This document shows, piece by piece, positions 52,355 through 62,166 of a DNA stretch of 64,000 nt. A program made the translations under genes and the position numbers. Origin of the DNA: Providencia sp. R33. GTDB taxonomy: Bacteria; Pseudomonadota; Gammaproteobacteria; Enterobacterales; Enterobacteriaceae. The notes under the pieces were generated by a model. That model worked only from the letters and a program-made list of their open reading frames with translations, ran no database searches and had not been told where the DNA came from. The first letter of the stretch is position 1, and each line of letters opens with the position of its first letter. Location: assembly GCF_019343475.1 (NCBI RefSeq), contig NZ_CP072453.1:1116001-1180000 (forward strand), read 5' to 3'.

Positions 52355-53740
52355 TTAGCTTGCAATGTGGTTTTCTGACTGAGTTTGGTGCGGGTCGCGT
52401 GTTGTTGTCCCTGCAAGGTTACGGATCAACAAACCAAAGTTGATATCAACATCGTCAGGAATAGGCAGATACACTACATGCCCATTACCTGGGGCGACAT
52501 CGATAGCTTCACCTTTGCGATTTGTTAAGGCATCGAGGGTAAATACGATATTGCCCGCAGGTGTCATCATTTCTAAGCTATCGCCCACGCTAAATTTATT
52601 TTTAACGTCAACTTCTGCAAGGCCATTGACGCGCTTACCCGTAAATTCGCCGACAAACTGCTGGGTATCTGATACAGAATAGCCGTATTCGTAAGTTTGA
52701 TAGGCATCATGGGTATGGCGGCGTAAGAAACCTTCGGTATAACCACGGTGGGCTAACCCTTCTAAGGTAGACAGTAACGTTGGGTCGAACGGTTTACCCG
52801 CAACGGCGTCATCAATTGCACGGCGATAAACCTGTGCAGTGCGCGCACAATAATAGAAAGATTTGGTACGGCCTTCGATTTTCAGTGAATGAACACCCAT
52901 TTTGGTCAGGTTTTCAACATGTTCAATGGCACGAAGGTCTTTAGAGTTCATGATATAGGTGCCGTGTTCATCTTCAAACGCGGTCATATATTCGCCCGGG
53001 CGTTTGGCTTCCTCAATCATAAACACTTTATCAGTTGGCGCGCCAGCACCCAATGTTGGCGCAACGTTTTGCACGGGAATAGGCTCATGAACATGAACAA
53101 TGTTGCCCACATCATCTTCTTTACCTTCTTCCACTTTGTATTCCCAGCGGCAGGCGTTGGTGCAGGTACCTTGGTTCGGGTCACGCTTATTAATGTAGCC
53201 AGATAACAGGCAACGGCCTGAATACGCCATGCACAATGCACCGTGGACGAAGACTTCCAATTCCATATCTGGCACTTGCTGGCGGATTTCTGCAATTTCT
53301 TCTAAAGACAATTCGCGGGATAAGATCACACGCGTCAGTCCCATCTGTTTCCAGAACTTTACCGATGCCCAGTTAACTGCGTTTGCTTGAACGGATAAAT
53401 GAATATCCATATCAGGGAAGGCTTCACGCACCATCATAATCAGACCGGGGTCAGACATAATCAGTGCATCAGGGCACATTTCGATAACGGGTGTTAAGTC
53501 ACGAATAAAGGTTTTTAATTTGGCATTATGCGGTGCGATATTTACTACCACATAAAATTTCTTACCCAGTTCATGGGCTTCTTGAATGCCTTTGGCGAGA
53601 TTTTCGTGGTTAAACTCGTTATTACGAACGCGTAGGCTATAACGGGGTTGCCCTGCATAGACAGCGTCAGCGCCATAGGCGAAAGCATAGCGCATATTTT
53701 TTAATGAACCGGCAGGGGATAAAAGCTCTGGTGTAAACAT
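52355..53740 (-). CDS. trhP: tRNA hydroxylation protein TrhP (YegQ, U32 family)
   Basis: 461 aa. The U32 signature EVFVHGALCMAYSGRC is near residue 165, with further cysteines (GTCTNACRW) proposed to hold an iron-sulfur cluster. In E. coli, TrhP hydroxylates U34 to ho5U, the precursor of cmo5U, using prephenate-derived chemistry. The N-terminus PELLSPAGSLKNMRYAFAYG is typical. Upstream is a nested hairpin separating it from baeR. Confidence 0.94.
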   Translation of the reverse strand: MFTPELLSPAGSLKNMRYAFAYGADAVYAGQPRYSLRVRNNEFNHENLAKGIQEAHELGKKFYVVVNIAPHNAKLKTFIRDLTPVIEMCPDALIMSDPGLIMMVREAFPDMDIHLSVQANAVNWASVKFWKQMGLTRVILSRELSLEEIAEIRQQVPDMELEVFVHGALCMAYSGRCLLSGYINKRDPNQGTCTNACRWEYKVEEGKEDDVGNIVHVHEPIPVQNVAPTLGAGAPTDKVFMIEEAKRPGEYMTAFEDEHGTYIMNSKDLRAIEHVENLTKMGVHSLKIEGRTKSFYYCARTAQVYRRAIDDAVAGKPFDPTLLSTLEGLAHRGYTEGFLRRHTHDAYQTYEYGYSVSDTQQFVGEFTGKRVNGLAEVDVKNKFSVGDSLEMMTPAGNIVFTLDALTNRKGEAIDVAPGNGHVVYLPIPDDVDINFGLLIRNLAGTTTRDPHQTQSENHIAS

Positions 53741-53792
53741 GGTTTGTCTCTATCTGATATCAAGTCAGCACCATTTCAGTGGAAATGGCGTA

Positions 53793-53844
53793 TTAAGGGC
53801 GGTGATTTTAACGCTAATTGCGTTAAAAACCAAATATCCCTTAA
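53793..53844. repeat. Nested inverted repeats between baeR and trhP
   Basis: Outer TTAAGGG / CCCTTAA surrounds a perfect 9-bp hairpin TTTTAACGC-TAATT-GCGTTAAAA. There is no clear T-tail. It may end baeR transcripts or shape the trhP leader. Confidence 0.5.
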
Positions 53845-53866
53845 TAAAAGTACGTCTATTTAATGT

Positions 53867-54562
53867 TTAAATGTCATCCCAACGATAGCCCAGTCCATAA
53901 ATTGAACGAATAAACGTTTTTTCGTTATCTAATGACTCTAATTTGCGACGTAAGTTTTTTACGTGGCTATCAATTGTACGGTCTGTGACGACGCGGTGGT
54001 CATCATAGAGAATGTCGAGAAGTTGATCGCGAGAGAACACGGTACCTGCATTATCGGAAAGAAATTTGAGCAACCGAAACTCAGCAGGGGTCAGTTCAAG
54101 CAATTTTGATCCATAGCGCACTTGGAATGCATTTTCGTCAATAATCAGTTGTGTTGAATGATGGGATTGGGCTGGATCCATGGCAACTTGGCAACGGCGT
54201 AAAATAGTTTTAACACGCGCAACCACTTCCCGTGGGCTAAAAGGCTTACAAATATAGTCGTCAGCGCCAATTTCTAGCCCTAATAAGCGGTCGATTTCCT
54301 CCGTTTTTGCTGTCACCATCACGATAGGCACATCACTGAATTTACGTAATTCACGGCAAACGGATAACCCATCTAACCCAGGTAGCATTAAATCCAATAA
54401 TATCAGGTCAGTATGGTTATTTTGTACATAAGGAATAACCTCATCACCGCGGCTTAATAAGGTGGGGCGGTAATTTGCCGCTTGCAGGTAATCAAATAAC
54501 AGTTGGCCTAATTTAGGTTCATCTTCCACAATCAAAATATGGGCACTGTGACTTTCTGCCAT
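53867..54562 (-). CDS. baeR: Envelope-stress response regulator BaeR
   Basis: 231 aa OmpR-family regulator. Receiver Asp in LILLDLMLPGLDG near residue 60, switch Thr in VTAKTEE, Lys in CKPFSPRE; winged-helix domain ending IYGLGYRWD. The ATG at 54562, 2 bp after the baeS stop, is preferred over a TTG at 54568. It activates mdtABC and spy-type genes in E. coli. Confidence 0.95.
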   Translation of the reverse strand: MAESHSAHILIVEDEPKLGQLLFDYLQAANYRPTLLSRGDEVIPYVQNNHTDLILLDLMLPGLDGLSVCRELRKFSDVPIVMVTAKTEEIDRLLGLEIGADDYICKPFSPREVVARVKTILRRCQVAMDPAQSHHSTQLIIDENAFQVRYGSKLLELTPAEFRLLKFLSDNAGTVFSRDQLLDILYDDHRVVTDRTIDSHVKNLRRKLESLDNEKTFIRSIYGLGYRWDDI

Positions 54563-54564
54563 GA

Positions 54565-55953
54565 TCAAACCCCTTTTTCCTGAGATTGTATCGGTAGTGT
54601 GATAGTGATTTTGACACCGCCAAGGGATGAAGGCGCTGCGGTAATAGTCCCATTATGCGCTTCAACGATATTATAGCAAATGGCTAACCCTAAACCTGAG
54701 CCGCCACTGGCACGGTTACGGGAACCTTCAGCACGGTAAAAACGTTCGAAAATATGTTGGCATTGCAGTGCTGTTAGACCCGGTGCGCTATCTTGCCAAA
54801 CGATAGACAATTGATGGTTTTGTTCCGTGACATCAAGGATAATTTGCCCCTCTGGATCAGTATAACGAAGGCTATTTTCCATCAAATTATAGAATAATTG
54901 ATTAATGCGATCTGGGTCAGCAAACACGATGGCATGTTCAATAAAGTGGCGCGAAATCGTCAATTGTTGAGCTTCAATACGCCAACGTGATTGCCCGATA
55001 ACCATATCCAGTAAGGGGATAATATCAATAGGTTGCTTACGGTAAATCAGCGAACCACGGTCAGAAAGCGATAGCTGATGCAAATCATTTACCAGTTTAA
55101 TCAGCGTGTGGGTCTCATTGAGTAAAGAATTGATTGTTTCCGGCGTCGCTTGGCGTACTCCATCCTGCACTGCTTCTAACTCACCCCGTAAAACGGATAG
55201 CGGTGTGCGTAGTTCATGGGAAATATCCGCCATGTAATCACGGCGCATTTGCTCATTTTTTTCGAGGGTAGAGGCGAGGTGGTTGAAATCTTTCGCTAAT
55301 TGGCCTAATTCGTCTCGGCCTTCTTCAGGTACGCGAGTGGTAAAGTCACCACGTGCTAATTGGTTAGTGCCTTCAAGTAAACGTTTGATTGGTTTTAAAA
55401 AGCTGCGAGCTAGAAAAATAGTGGCAACCAGCGCCACAAACAGGGACAGCCCCGCAATCACCCAGCTGGTATACAGCTGTTTGCTGTCAAAGCGGCGGTC
55501 AAGGGCGCTACTGATACCATCTTCATAGCTGGCAACCAGCCAACCCACGGTTTTCCCGTCATCGGTGACGATAGGTTCTCGGATCACTTTACTCGGCAGT
55601 GGCGCATCGTTACCAAAAATCAGTCTATCTTGGGTGTCATAGACCCAAAATATCGTCCGCCAGCGTTGGCGCATGGGGCCGCGGTGTTGTTGGTGTTCAA
55701 CTGAGCGCAAAATACGGAAAAAAGTGCGCTCATCACCAAGTAAAAAACGCCAATTTCCTGTTTCTTGATATTGTTCCGCAAGGGCTGCGGATACCTGCTC
55801 GACTCGTTGTTGGTCATTTTCTTTAATATAATCAACAAAACCATGTTGGAAACTCATGCGCACGCCTTGGTGCATGATCACCACAAGCAGCAAACAGGTG
55901 GCAAAGATAGCCAGAAATAGGCGGGTACTCACACTGTTAAACCTAAGCTTCAT
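54565..55953 (-). CDS. baeS: Envelope-stress sensor kinase BaeS
   Basis: 462 aa. Transmembrane 1 about residues 11-31, periplasmic sensor, transmembrane 2 near 166-186, HAMP, phospho-acceptor His in DISHELRTPLSVL near 245, and an ATPase domain with ENSLRYTD and GGSGLGLAI. It overlaps the end of mdtC by 11 bp and abuts baeR. In E. coli, mdtD sits between mdtC and baeS; here there is no room for it. Confidence 0.95.
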   Translation of the reverse strand: MKLRFNSVSTRLFLAIFATCLLLVVIMHQGVRMSFQHGFVDYIKENDQQRVEQVSAALAEQYQETGNWRFLLGDERTFFRILRSVEHQQHRGPMRQRWRTIFWVYDTQDRLIFGNDAPLPSKVIREPIVTDDGKTVGWLVASYEDGISSALDRRFDSKQLYTSWVIAGLSLFVALVATIFLARSFLKPIKRLLEGTNQLARGDFTTRVPEEGRDELGQLAKDFNHLASTLEKNEQMRRDYMADISHELRTPLSVLRGELEAVQDGVRQATPETINSLLNETHTLIKLVNDLHQLSLSDRGSLIYRKQPIDIIPLLDMVIGQSRWRIEAQQLTISRHFIEHAIVFADPDRINQLFYNLMENSLRYTDPEGQIILDVTEQNHQLSIVWQDSAPGLTALQCQHIFERFYRAEGSRNRASGGSGLGLAICYNIVEAHNGTITAAPSSLGGVKITITLPIQSQEKGV

Positions 55954-58900
55954 GGCGTTTCTCCGTTTTAAGGCGTGACGCTGTTTTTCTGCTTGCCCAA
56001 CGCTGTCTTAAGCTATCAAAGCTTAAATAGACCACGGGGGTGGTGAAGAGGGTGAGCAGCTGGCTCATGATCAAACCACCGACGATGGTTATACCTAGAG
56101 GTTGGCGTAATTCTGCGCCATCCCCGCTACCTAAAACTAAGGGTAAAGCACCAAAAATTGCCGCCAATGTGGTCATTAAAATTGGGCGAAAACGCAACAA
56201 GCTGGCGCGAAAAATGGCTTCTCGAGCCGTTAAGCCCGCGGTTCGTTGGGCTTGGATCGCAAAGTCCACCATGATGATGGCATTTTTCTTCACGATACCA
56301 ATAAGCAACATGATGCCAATTAAGGCGATTAAACTAAATGGTGTATCAAATAATTCTAAGGCTAATAATGCACCGACCCCCGCAGAGGGTAAGGTAGACA
56401 AAATCGTCAGCGGATGAATGTAGCTTTCATACAGAATACCGAGTACTAAGTAAACTGTAACGATGGCAGCTAGAATTAAAAATAGCTGAGATTTCAAGGT
56501 TTCTTGGAAAACCTGCGCGGTACCGGCAAAGGTGCCTCGTACAGTCGAAGGCACGCCAAGGGCTGTCATGGTTTTTTCAATTTCCACCATCGCATCATTT
56601 AGTGTGTAGCCATCTGCCACGTTAAAACCGATGGTGGATGCGGCAGATAACCCTTGGTGATTCACACTAAGTGGCGCATTGGCAGGTTGCCAACGGGCAA
56701 AGTAGGCGAGGGGGATAGCTTGCCCGGTTTTGTTAATCACAAACATTTTGTCAAGAGCACTGACATCTTGGGTATATTCAGGAGCGACTTCCATCACCAC
56801 TTTATATTGGTTCATGGCTTCATAGATGGTGGAAACTTGGCGTTGACCAAAGGCGTTATTCAACAAGCTGTTGGCTTCACGTACGTCGATCCCTAATTGT
56901 GCCATTAGGTCTCTGTCATAAGTGATGGCCATTTCCGCGCCTTTGTCTTCTTTATCGGAGTTCACGTCGGTTAACTGTGGTAGTTCGCCTAATGCTTTAC
57001 GGATTGCAGGCTCCCAATCTCTTAGTGCATTGAGCTCATCGGCAAGCAAGGTAAATTGGTAGCTGGCATTTGCTTGGCGGCCGCCGACACGGATATCTTG
57101 TACCGGCATCATAAACAAGTTTGCCCCCGGCTCATTGGCAAGTTTGGCACGTAAACGGTTGATAACAGTCGCTGAGTTTTCGGTACGCTCCCCAAGTGGT
57201 TTCAGAGAGATATACATAAAGCCACTGTTAACGCGGCTACCACCTGTAAAACCCGTCACATTATCGATTGCTGGGTCTTCTTTAACCTGCTCCATAAAGC
57301 GGGTCATTTTTTCTTTCATCGATTGGAACGAGATACTTTGGTCAGCACGGACAAAGCCCAAAACACGGCCTGTATCTTGTTCAGGGAAAAAGGCTTTAGG
57401 AACAGTAATATATAAATAAACATTGAGGCCAATAGTGGCAAACAAAATGGCTAATACGCTGCGACGGTGGTTTAACACCCAGTTTAGTGCAACGCCATAG
57501 CGTTCTTGAATCCACAGCAAAATACGTCCAAAACCACGGTATTTGGCCTTAACTTTTTTACGCTGCTTTTTGAGCAAATAGGCACACATCATCGGGGTCA
57601 GGGTGAGAGATACAACCAACGAGATCCCAATAGCGGTCGCAAGGGTGATTGCAAACTCACGGAAAAGCCGCCCAACCAATCCATCCATTAAGAGGAGTGG
57701 GATAAACACCGCCACTAAGGAGATACTCATGGAAACCACAGTAAAACCGACTTCGTGTACCCCTTTGACAGCGGCCATAAAGGGCTTCATACCATTTTCA
57801 ATATGACGGGAGATATTCTCCAGAACCACTATGGCATCATCGACCACAAAGCCGGTGGCAACAGTTAACGCCATCAATGAAAGATTGTTAAGGCTAAAGC
57901 CACATAAATACATGGCAGTAAAAGTCCCAATTAATGAAACGGGCACGGCAATAGCAGGAATTAAGGTGGCACGCCCAGAGCGCAGGAATAGTAGAACCAC
58001 TAAAATGACCAGCGCGACGGCGATTAACAGGGCGCGTTCCACTTCCGCAAGGGAAGCGCGAATGGTCGGCGTCCTATCTTGTGCGACTTTGAGGTCAATA
58101 GCGGCGGGGATCATATCTCTAAATTCGGGGATTTCAGCCCGTATACGGTTGACGGTTTCAATGATATTGGCACCCGCTTCACGGCGAATAACAATCAAGA
58201 TAGCCGGCTTGCCATCAGCCATACCCGCGGCACGAACGTTTTCAATGGAATCTTTTACATTGGCGACATCACTGAGCTTAACCGCATTACCTGCCTTATA
58301 GTGGACAATAATAGGGCGATAATCGGCGGCTTTTTTCAGCTCATCGTTAGTTTGGACCTGATAGCGTTTTTCGTTATCGTTAATATAGCCTTGGGGTTGA
58401 CGTACGTTAGCGCTGCTAATGGCTGAGCGCACGGCATCAAGGGAGACACCTTGGTTGAATAAAGCGGTTGGGTTTAATTCGACACGCACAGCGGGAAGGG
58501 AGCCCCCGCCCACAGACACTTCACTGACCCCTTCAATTTGCGCAATGCGCTGGGCAAGGCGCGTTGAGGCGATATCATAAATTTCCCCCGTCCCCATAGT
58601 TTGCGATGTCATGGTTAAAATCATGATAGGCGCATCGGATGGGTTCGATTTGTAGTAACGCGGACGGCTCGGCATGCCGCTAGGTAACAGGGTTTGGGCG
58701 GCATTAATGGCGGCTTGGACTTCACGGGCCGCGTTATTGATATCTTTATCGAGGTTAAATTCAAGGGTAATGGTGGTGCGACCCAGCGCGCTGCTTGAGG
58801 TCATCTCGCTGATCCCTGCGATACTGCCTAATGAGCGTTCTAAAGGGGTTGCAACAGAAGATGCCATGGTTTCAGGTGATGCCCCAGGAAGTGACGCTGT

Positions 58901-59044
58901 CACGTTAATCACGGGGTAGTCCACTTGGGGAAGCGGCGCGACAGGCAAAAAGAGAAAGCTTAATGCACCGCACAAGGTAATAGCCACACTAATCAGCGTG
59001 GTGGCAACGGGGCGGCTAATAAACAGGGCAAAAAAGCGTTTCAT
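55943..59044 (-). CDS. mdtC: RND efflux pump subunit MdtC
   Basis: 1033 aa inner-membrane RND transporter that forms an asymmetric trimer with MdtB. Twelve membrane segments with large periplasmic loops after the first and seventh; the N-terminus FFALFISRPVATTLISVAI and VDDAIVVLENISRHIE are typical. Known substrates of E. coli MdtABC include novobiocin, deoxycholate and myricetin. Start overlaps the mdtB stop by one base. Confidence 0.96.
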   Translation of the reverse strand: MKRFFALFISRPVATTLISVAITLCGALSFLFLPVAPLPQVDYPVINVTASLPGASPETMASSVATPLERSLGSIAGISEMTSSSALGRTTITLEFNLDKDINNAAREVQAAINAAQTLLPSGMPSRPRYYKSNPSDAPIMILTMTSQTMGTGEIYDIASTRLAQRIAQIEGVSEVSVGGGSLPAVRVELNPTALFNQGVSLDAVRSAISSANVRQPQGYINDNEKRYQVQTNDELKKAADYRPIIVHYKAGNAVKLSDVANVKDSIENVRAAGMADGKPAILIVIRREAGANIIETVNRIRAEIPEFRDMIPAAIDLKVAQDRTPTIRASLAEVERALLIAVALVILVVLLFLRSGRATLIPAIAVPVSLIGTFTAMYLCGFSLNNLSLMALTVATGFVVDDAIVVLENISRHIENGMKPFMAAVKGVHEVGFTVVSMSISLVAVFIPLLLMDGLVGRLFREFAITLATAIGISLVVSLTLTPMMCAYLLKKQRKKVKAKYRGFGRILLWIQERYGVALNWVLNHRRSVLAILFATIGLNVYLYITVPKAFFPEQDTGRVLGFVRADQSISFQSMKEKMTRFMEQVKEDPAIDNVTGFTGGSRVNSGFMYISLKPLGERTENSATVINRLRAKLANEPGANLFMMPVQDIRVGGRQANASYQFTLLADELNALRDWEPAIRKALGELPQLTDVNSDKEDKGAEMAITYDRDLMAQLGIDVREANSLLNNAFGQRQVSTIYEAMNQYKVVMEVAPEYTQDVSALDKMFVINKTGQAIPLAYFARWQPANAPLSVNHQGLSAASTIGFNVADGYTLNDAMVEIEKTMTALGVPSTVRGTFAGTAQVFQETLKSQLFLILAAIVTVYLVLGILYESYIHPLTILSTLPSAGVGALLALELFDTPFSLIALIGIMLLIGIVKKNAIIMVDFAIQAQRTAGLTAREAIFRASLLRFRPILMTTLAAIFGALPLVLGSGDGAELRQPLGITIVGGLIMSQLLTLFTTPVVYLSFDSLRQRWASRKTASRLKTEKRHEA

Positions 59045-62000
59045 TACGACACCTGCGTCTTATTCATTTGACGGCGTGCTTTTAAGTAATGTGACAAACG
59101 GTCAAATAACAAATAAATAACTGGGGTAGTGAACAGCGTTAAGATCTGGCTCATAATCAAACCGCCTACCATACAAATCCCCAGTGGTTGGCGCAATTCA
59201 GCCCCGACACCCGTACTGAGCATTAATGGCAATGCACCTAGCAGCGCAGCCATAGTTGTCATCAATATTGGGCGGAAACGTAATAAACAAGCTTGATAAA
59301 TGGCATCATATGGCGACATGCCTTGCTCTCGTTCTGCGGCGAGTGCAAAGTCAATCATCATGATGGCGTTCTTTTTCACGATACCAATCAATAAGATAAT
59401 CCCTATTACCGCGATCACATCGAGGTCTTTTCCTGCCATCATTAAGGCAAGAAGTGCCCCCACGCCTGCAGTCGGTAAGGTGGAAAGAATGGTAATTGGG
59501 TGAATAAAACTTTCGTATAAGATACCCAGTACGATATACATCGCCACAATCGCGGCTGCGATTAACCAAATGGTACTGCTTAAGGCGGCTTCAAAGGCTA
59601 ACGTTGCACCTTGGAATTGTGTGGTGATGGATTTTGGCATCGAAATTTGTGATTCTGCGTGCTTAACCGCGTTGACGGCAGATTCCAGAGATGCACCATC
59701 GGCCACATTAAATGAGAAGGTAACGGCTGGGAATTGGTCAAGATGATTAATCGCTAATGAGCCATAACCTTCTTGAATATTCACTAAGGTGCTCAGTGGC
59801 ACAATGGCGCCATCAGTGCCTTTTAAGCGAATATCATTCAGGGCATCCATGCCATCACGAGTTTGCGTATCATGCTCTAAAATAACGCGATATTGATTCG
59901 ATTGGGTGTAAATGGTCGAGATCATGCGCTGACCAAAGGCATTGTACAGCGCGTTATCGATGGATGACATGGTAATGCCAAAACGGCTTGCCGTATCACG
60001 GTTAACATTCACGTAAGCGACTAACCCTTTATTTTGCCAATCGCTACTCACGTCGGTCAATTCAGGCTGCTGCTCTAATTCACTCATCAACTTAGGTACC
60101 CACGTCGACAACTCGTCGAGAGTACCGGCTTGCAGGGTGAATTGATATTGAGTACGAGCAACTTGCGTATCGATAGTTAAATCTTGCATTGGTTGCAGGT
60201 ATAAATTCACCCCAGCAATGTTATCAACGGATTGTTGCAAGCGAGCAATAATGGCCACCACGCGATCTTCACGGTCATCAAGGGGCTTTAAGGTGATTTG
60301 AATGCGTGCGTTATTCAGTGTTGCGTTTGTGCCATCAACACCAACGTAGGTTGTGACGTTGTCAACCGCAGGGTCGGCAAGGAGCTTGTTTGCAACTTCT
60401 TGCTGTTTTTGCGCCATCGCAGAAAACGAAATGGACTGCCGACTTTCAATAGAGCCTTGAATAATGCCGCTATCTTGCAATGGGAAGAAGCCTTTTGGGA
60501 TCCACATATACAGCAAAACGGTAAGCACCATGGTGCCGAGTGCAACGGACAGCGTGAGCCACTGGTGGTTTAAAATTCGCTTCAGCCAAACGGCATAACC
60601 AGCCACCATGCGGTCAAAGAATCGCTCACACGCTAACTCAAAACGGTTATGTTTATGCTGAGATTCGGGCTTTAATAACCGTGCGCACATCATCGGGGTT
60701 AGGGTGAGGGACACCACCGCTGAAATTAAAATAGCGACAGCAAGGGTAATGGCAAACTCACGGAATAAGCGGCCAACAATATCCCCCATAAACAGCAGCG
60801 GGATTAATACTGCGACAAGGGAGAAGGTCAGGGAGATAATGGTAAAACCGATTTCACCTGCGCCTTTTAATGCGGCAACCAGCGGTTTATCCCCTTTTTC
60901 TAAATAGCGGGAGATATTTTCGATCACCACAATCGCATCGTCCACCACAAAGCCAGTGGCGATGGTTAGCGCCATTAACGTCAAGTTATTCACGGAAAAT
61001 CCGCAAAAATACATCACTGCAAAGGTGCCCACTAATGAAAGGGGAACCGCAATACCGGGAATTAACGTGGCAATACCGTTGCGTAAAAAGAGATAAATAA
61101 CCATCACAACCAGCGCGATAGCTAACATCAACTCAAATTGCACGTCGTTGACTGACGCGCGAATGGTACTGGTTCTATCCGTTAAAATATCAACATTAAC
61201 GGATTTAGGCAGGCTTTCAATCAGCTCAGGCAATAATGCACGGATAGTATCTGTGGTTTCAATAACGTTCGCACCAGGTTGGCGCTGAACGTTAATCACG
61301 ATAGCTTGCTCGTTGTTTGCCCATGCCCCCAAATAGGCATTTTCAGCACCTTCTTTAATGGTCGCAATGTCCCCAAGGCGCACCGGTGCGCCATTTTGGA
61401 ATGCCACAATTAACTTGCGGTAATCATCAAGGGATTTCATTTGGTCATTGGCAGAAAGAGTTACTGCGCGTGTTGGACCGTCAAAACTTCCTTTGGCAGA
61501 GTTGACGTTAGCATTATTAATGGCGACACGGATGGTTTCGCTGTCCAGCCCTTTGGCGGCCATCGCCTGTGGGTTCAGGTTCACACGGACAGCGGGGCGC
61601 TGACCACCCGCGAGCGTCACTAAACCAACGCCATTAACTTGGGAAATCTTCTGTGCAATACGCGTTTCAATAATATCTTGCACCTGCGTGAGTGGCATCG
61701 CATCGGATGTTACTGCCAGCGTTAAAACAGGCGGATCCGCAGGGTTCACTTTATTATAAATCGGTGGATAAGGTAAATCCGATGGAAGTAGACTGCTGGC
61801 GGAATTAATTGCAGCTTGCACTTCTTGCTCGGCAACTTCTAATGGCAATGAAAGTTGGAACATCAAGGTGATGACGGACGCGCCACCTGAGCTTTGGGAT
61901 GACATCTGTTTCAAACCTGACATCTGCCCAAACTGGGTTTCAAGGGGAGCGGTAACCGCCGAGGTCATGACATCAGGGCTTGCACCGGGGTACAGGGTTA

Positions 62001-62166
62001 CAACCTGAATTGTTGGGTAATCGACCTCAGGTAAGGCGGAAACAGGTAAGAAGCGATAGCCAATGATCCCTGCCAGTAAAATAGCCACCATAAATAAGGT
62101 GGTGGCGACAGGGCGCAAGATAAATAGGCGAGAAGGGCCGCCGCCTTTCAACATTTCAGGCCGCAT
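59044..62166 (-). CDS. mdtB: RND efflux pump subunit MdtB
   Basis: 1040 aa RND transporter, partner of MdtC. N-terminus GGGPSRLFILRPVATTLFMVAI, then the periplasmic porter domain and VDDAIVVIENISRYLE. It has the expected proton-relay Asp pair in the fourth membrane segment. Start and stop overlap mdtA and mdtC by one base each, so the operon is tightly coupled. Confidence 0.96.
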   Translation of the reverse strand: MRPEMLKGGGPSRLFILRPVATTLFMVAILLAGIIGYRFLPVSALPEVDYPTIQVVTLYPGASPDVMTSAVTAPLETQFGQMSGLKQMSSQSSGGASVITLMFQLSLPLEVAEQEVQAAINSASSLLPSDLPYPPIYNKVNPADPPVLTLAVTSDAMPLTQVQDIIETRIAQKISQVNGVGLVTLAGGQRPAVRVNLNPQAMAAKGLDSETIRVAINNANVNSAKGSFDGPTRAVTLSANDQMKSLDDYRKLIVAFQNGAPVRLGDIATIKEGAENAYLGAWANNEQAIVINVQRQPGANVIETTDTIRALLPELIESLPKSVNVDILTDRTSTIRASVNDVQFELMLAIALVVMVIYLFLRNGIATLIPGIAVPLSLVGTFAVMYFCGFSVNNLTLMALTIATGFVVDDAIVVIENISRYLEKGDKPLVAALKGAGEIGFTIISLTFSLVAVLIPLLFMGDIVGRLFREFAITLAVAILISAVVSLTLTPMMCARLLKPESQHKHNRFELACERFFDRMVAGYAVWLKRILNHQWLTLSVALGTMVLTVLLYMWIPKGFFPLQDSGIIQGSIESRQSISFSAMAQKQQEVANKLLADPAVDNVTTYVGVDGTNATLNNARIQITLKPLDDREDRVVAIIARLQQSVDNIAGVNLYLQPMQDLTIDTQVARTQYQFTLQAGTLDELSTWVPKLMSELEQQPELTDVSSDWQNKGLVAYVNVNRDTASRFGITMSSIDNALYNAFGQRMISTIYTQSNQYRVILEHDTQTRDGMDALNDIRLKGTDGAIVPLSTLVNIQEGYGSLAINHLDQFPAVTFSFNVADGASLESAVNAVKHAESQISMPKSITTQFQGATLAFEAALSSTIWLIAAAIVAMYIVLGILYESFIHPITILSTLPTAGVGALLALMMAGKDLDVIAVIGIILLIGIVKKNAIMMIDFALAAEREQGMSPYDAIYQACLLRFRPILMTTMAALLGALPLMLSTGVGAELRQPLGICMVGGLIMSQILTLFTTPVIYLLFDRLSHYLKARRQMNKTQVS

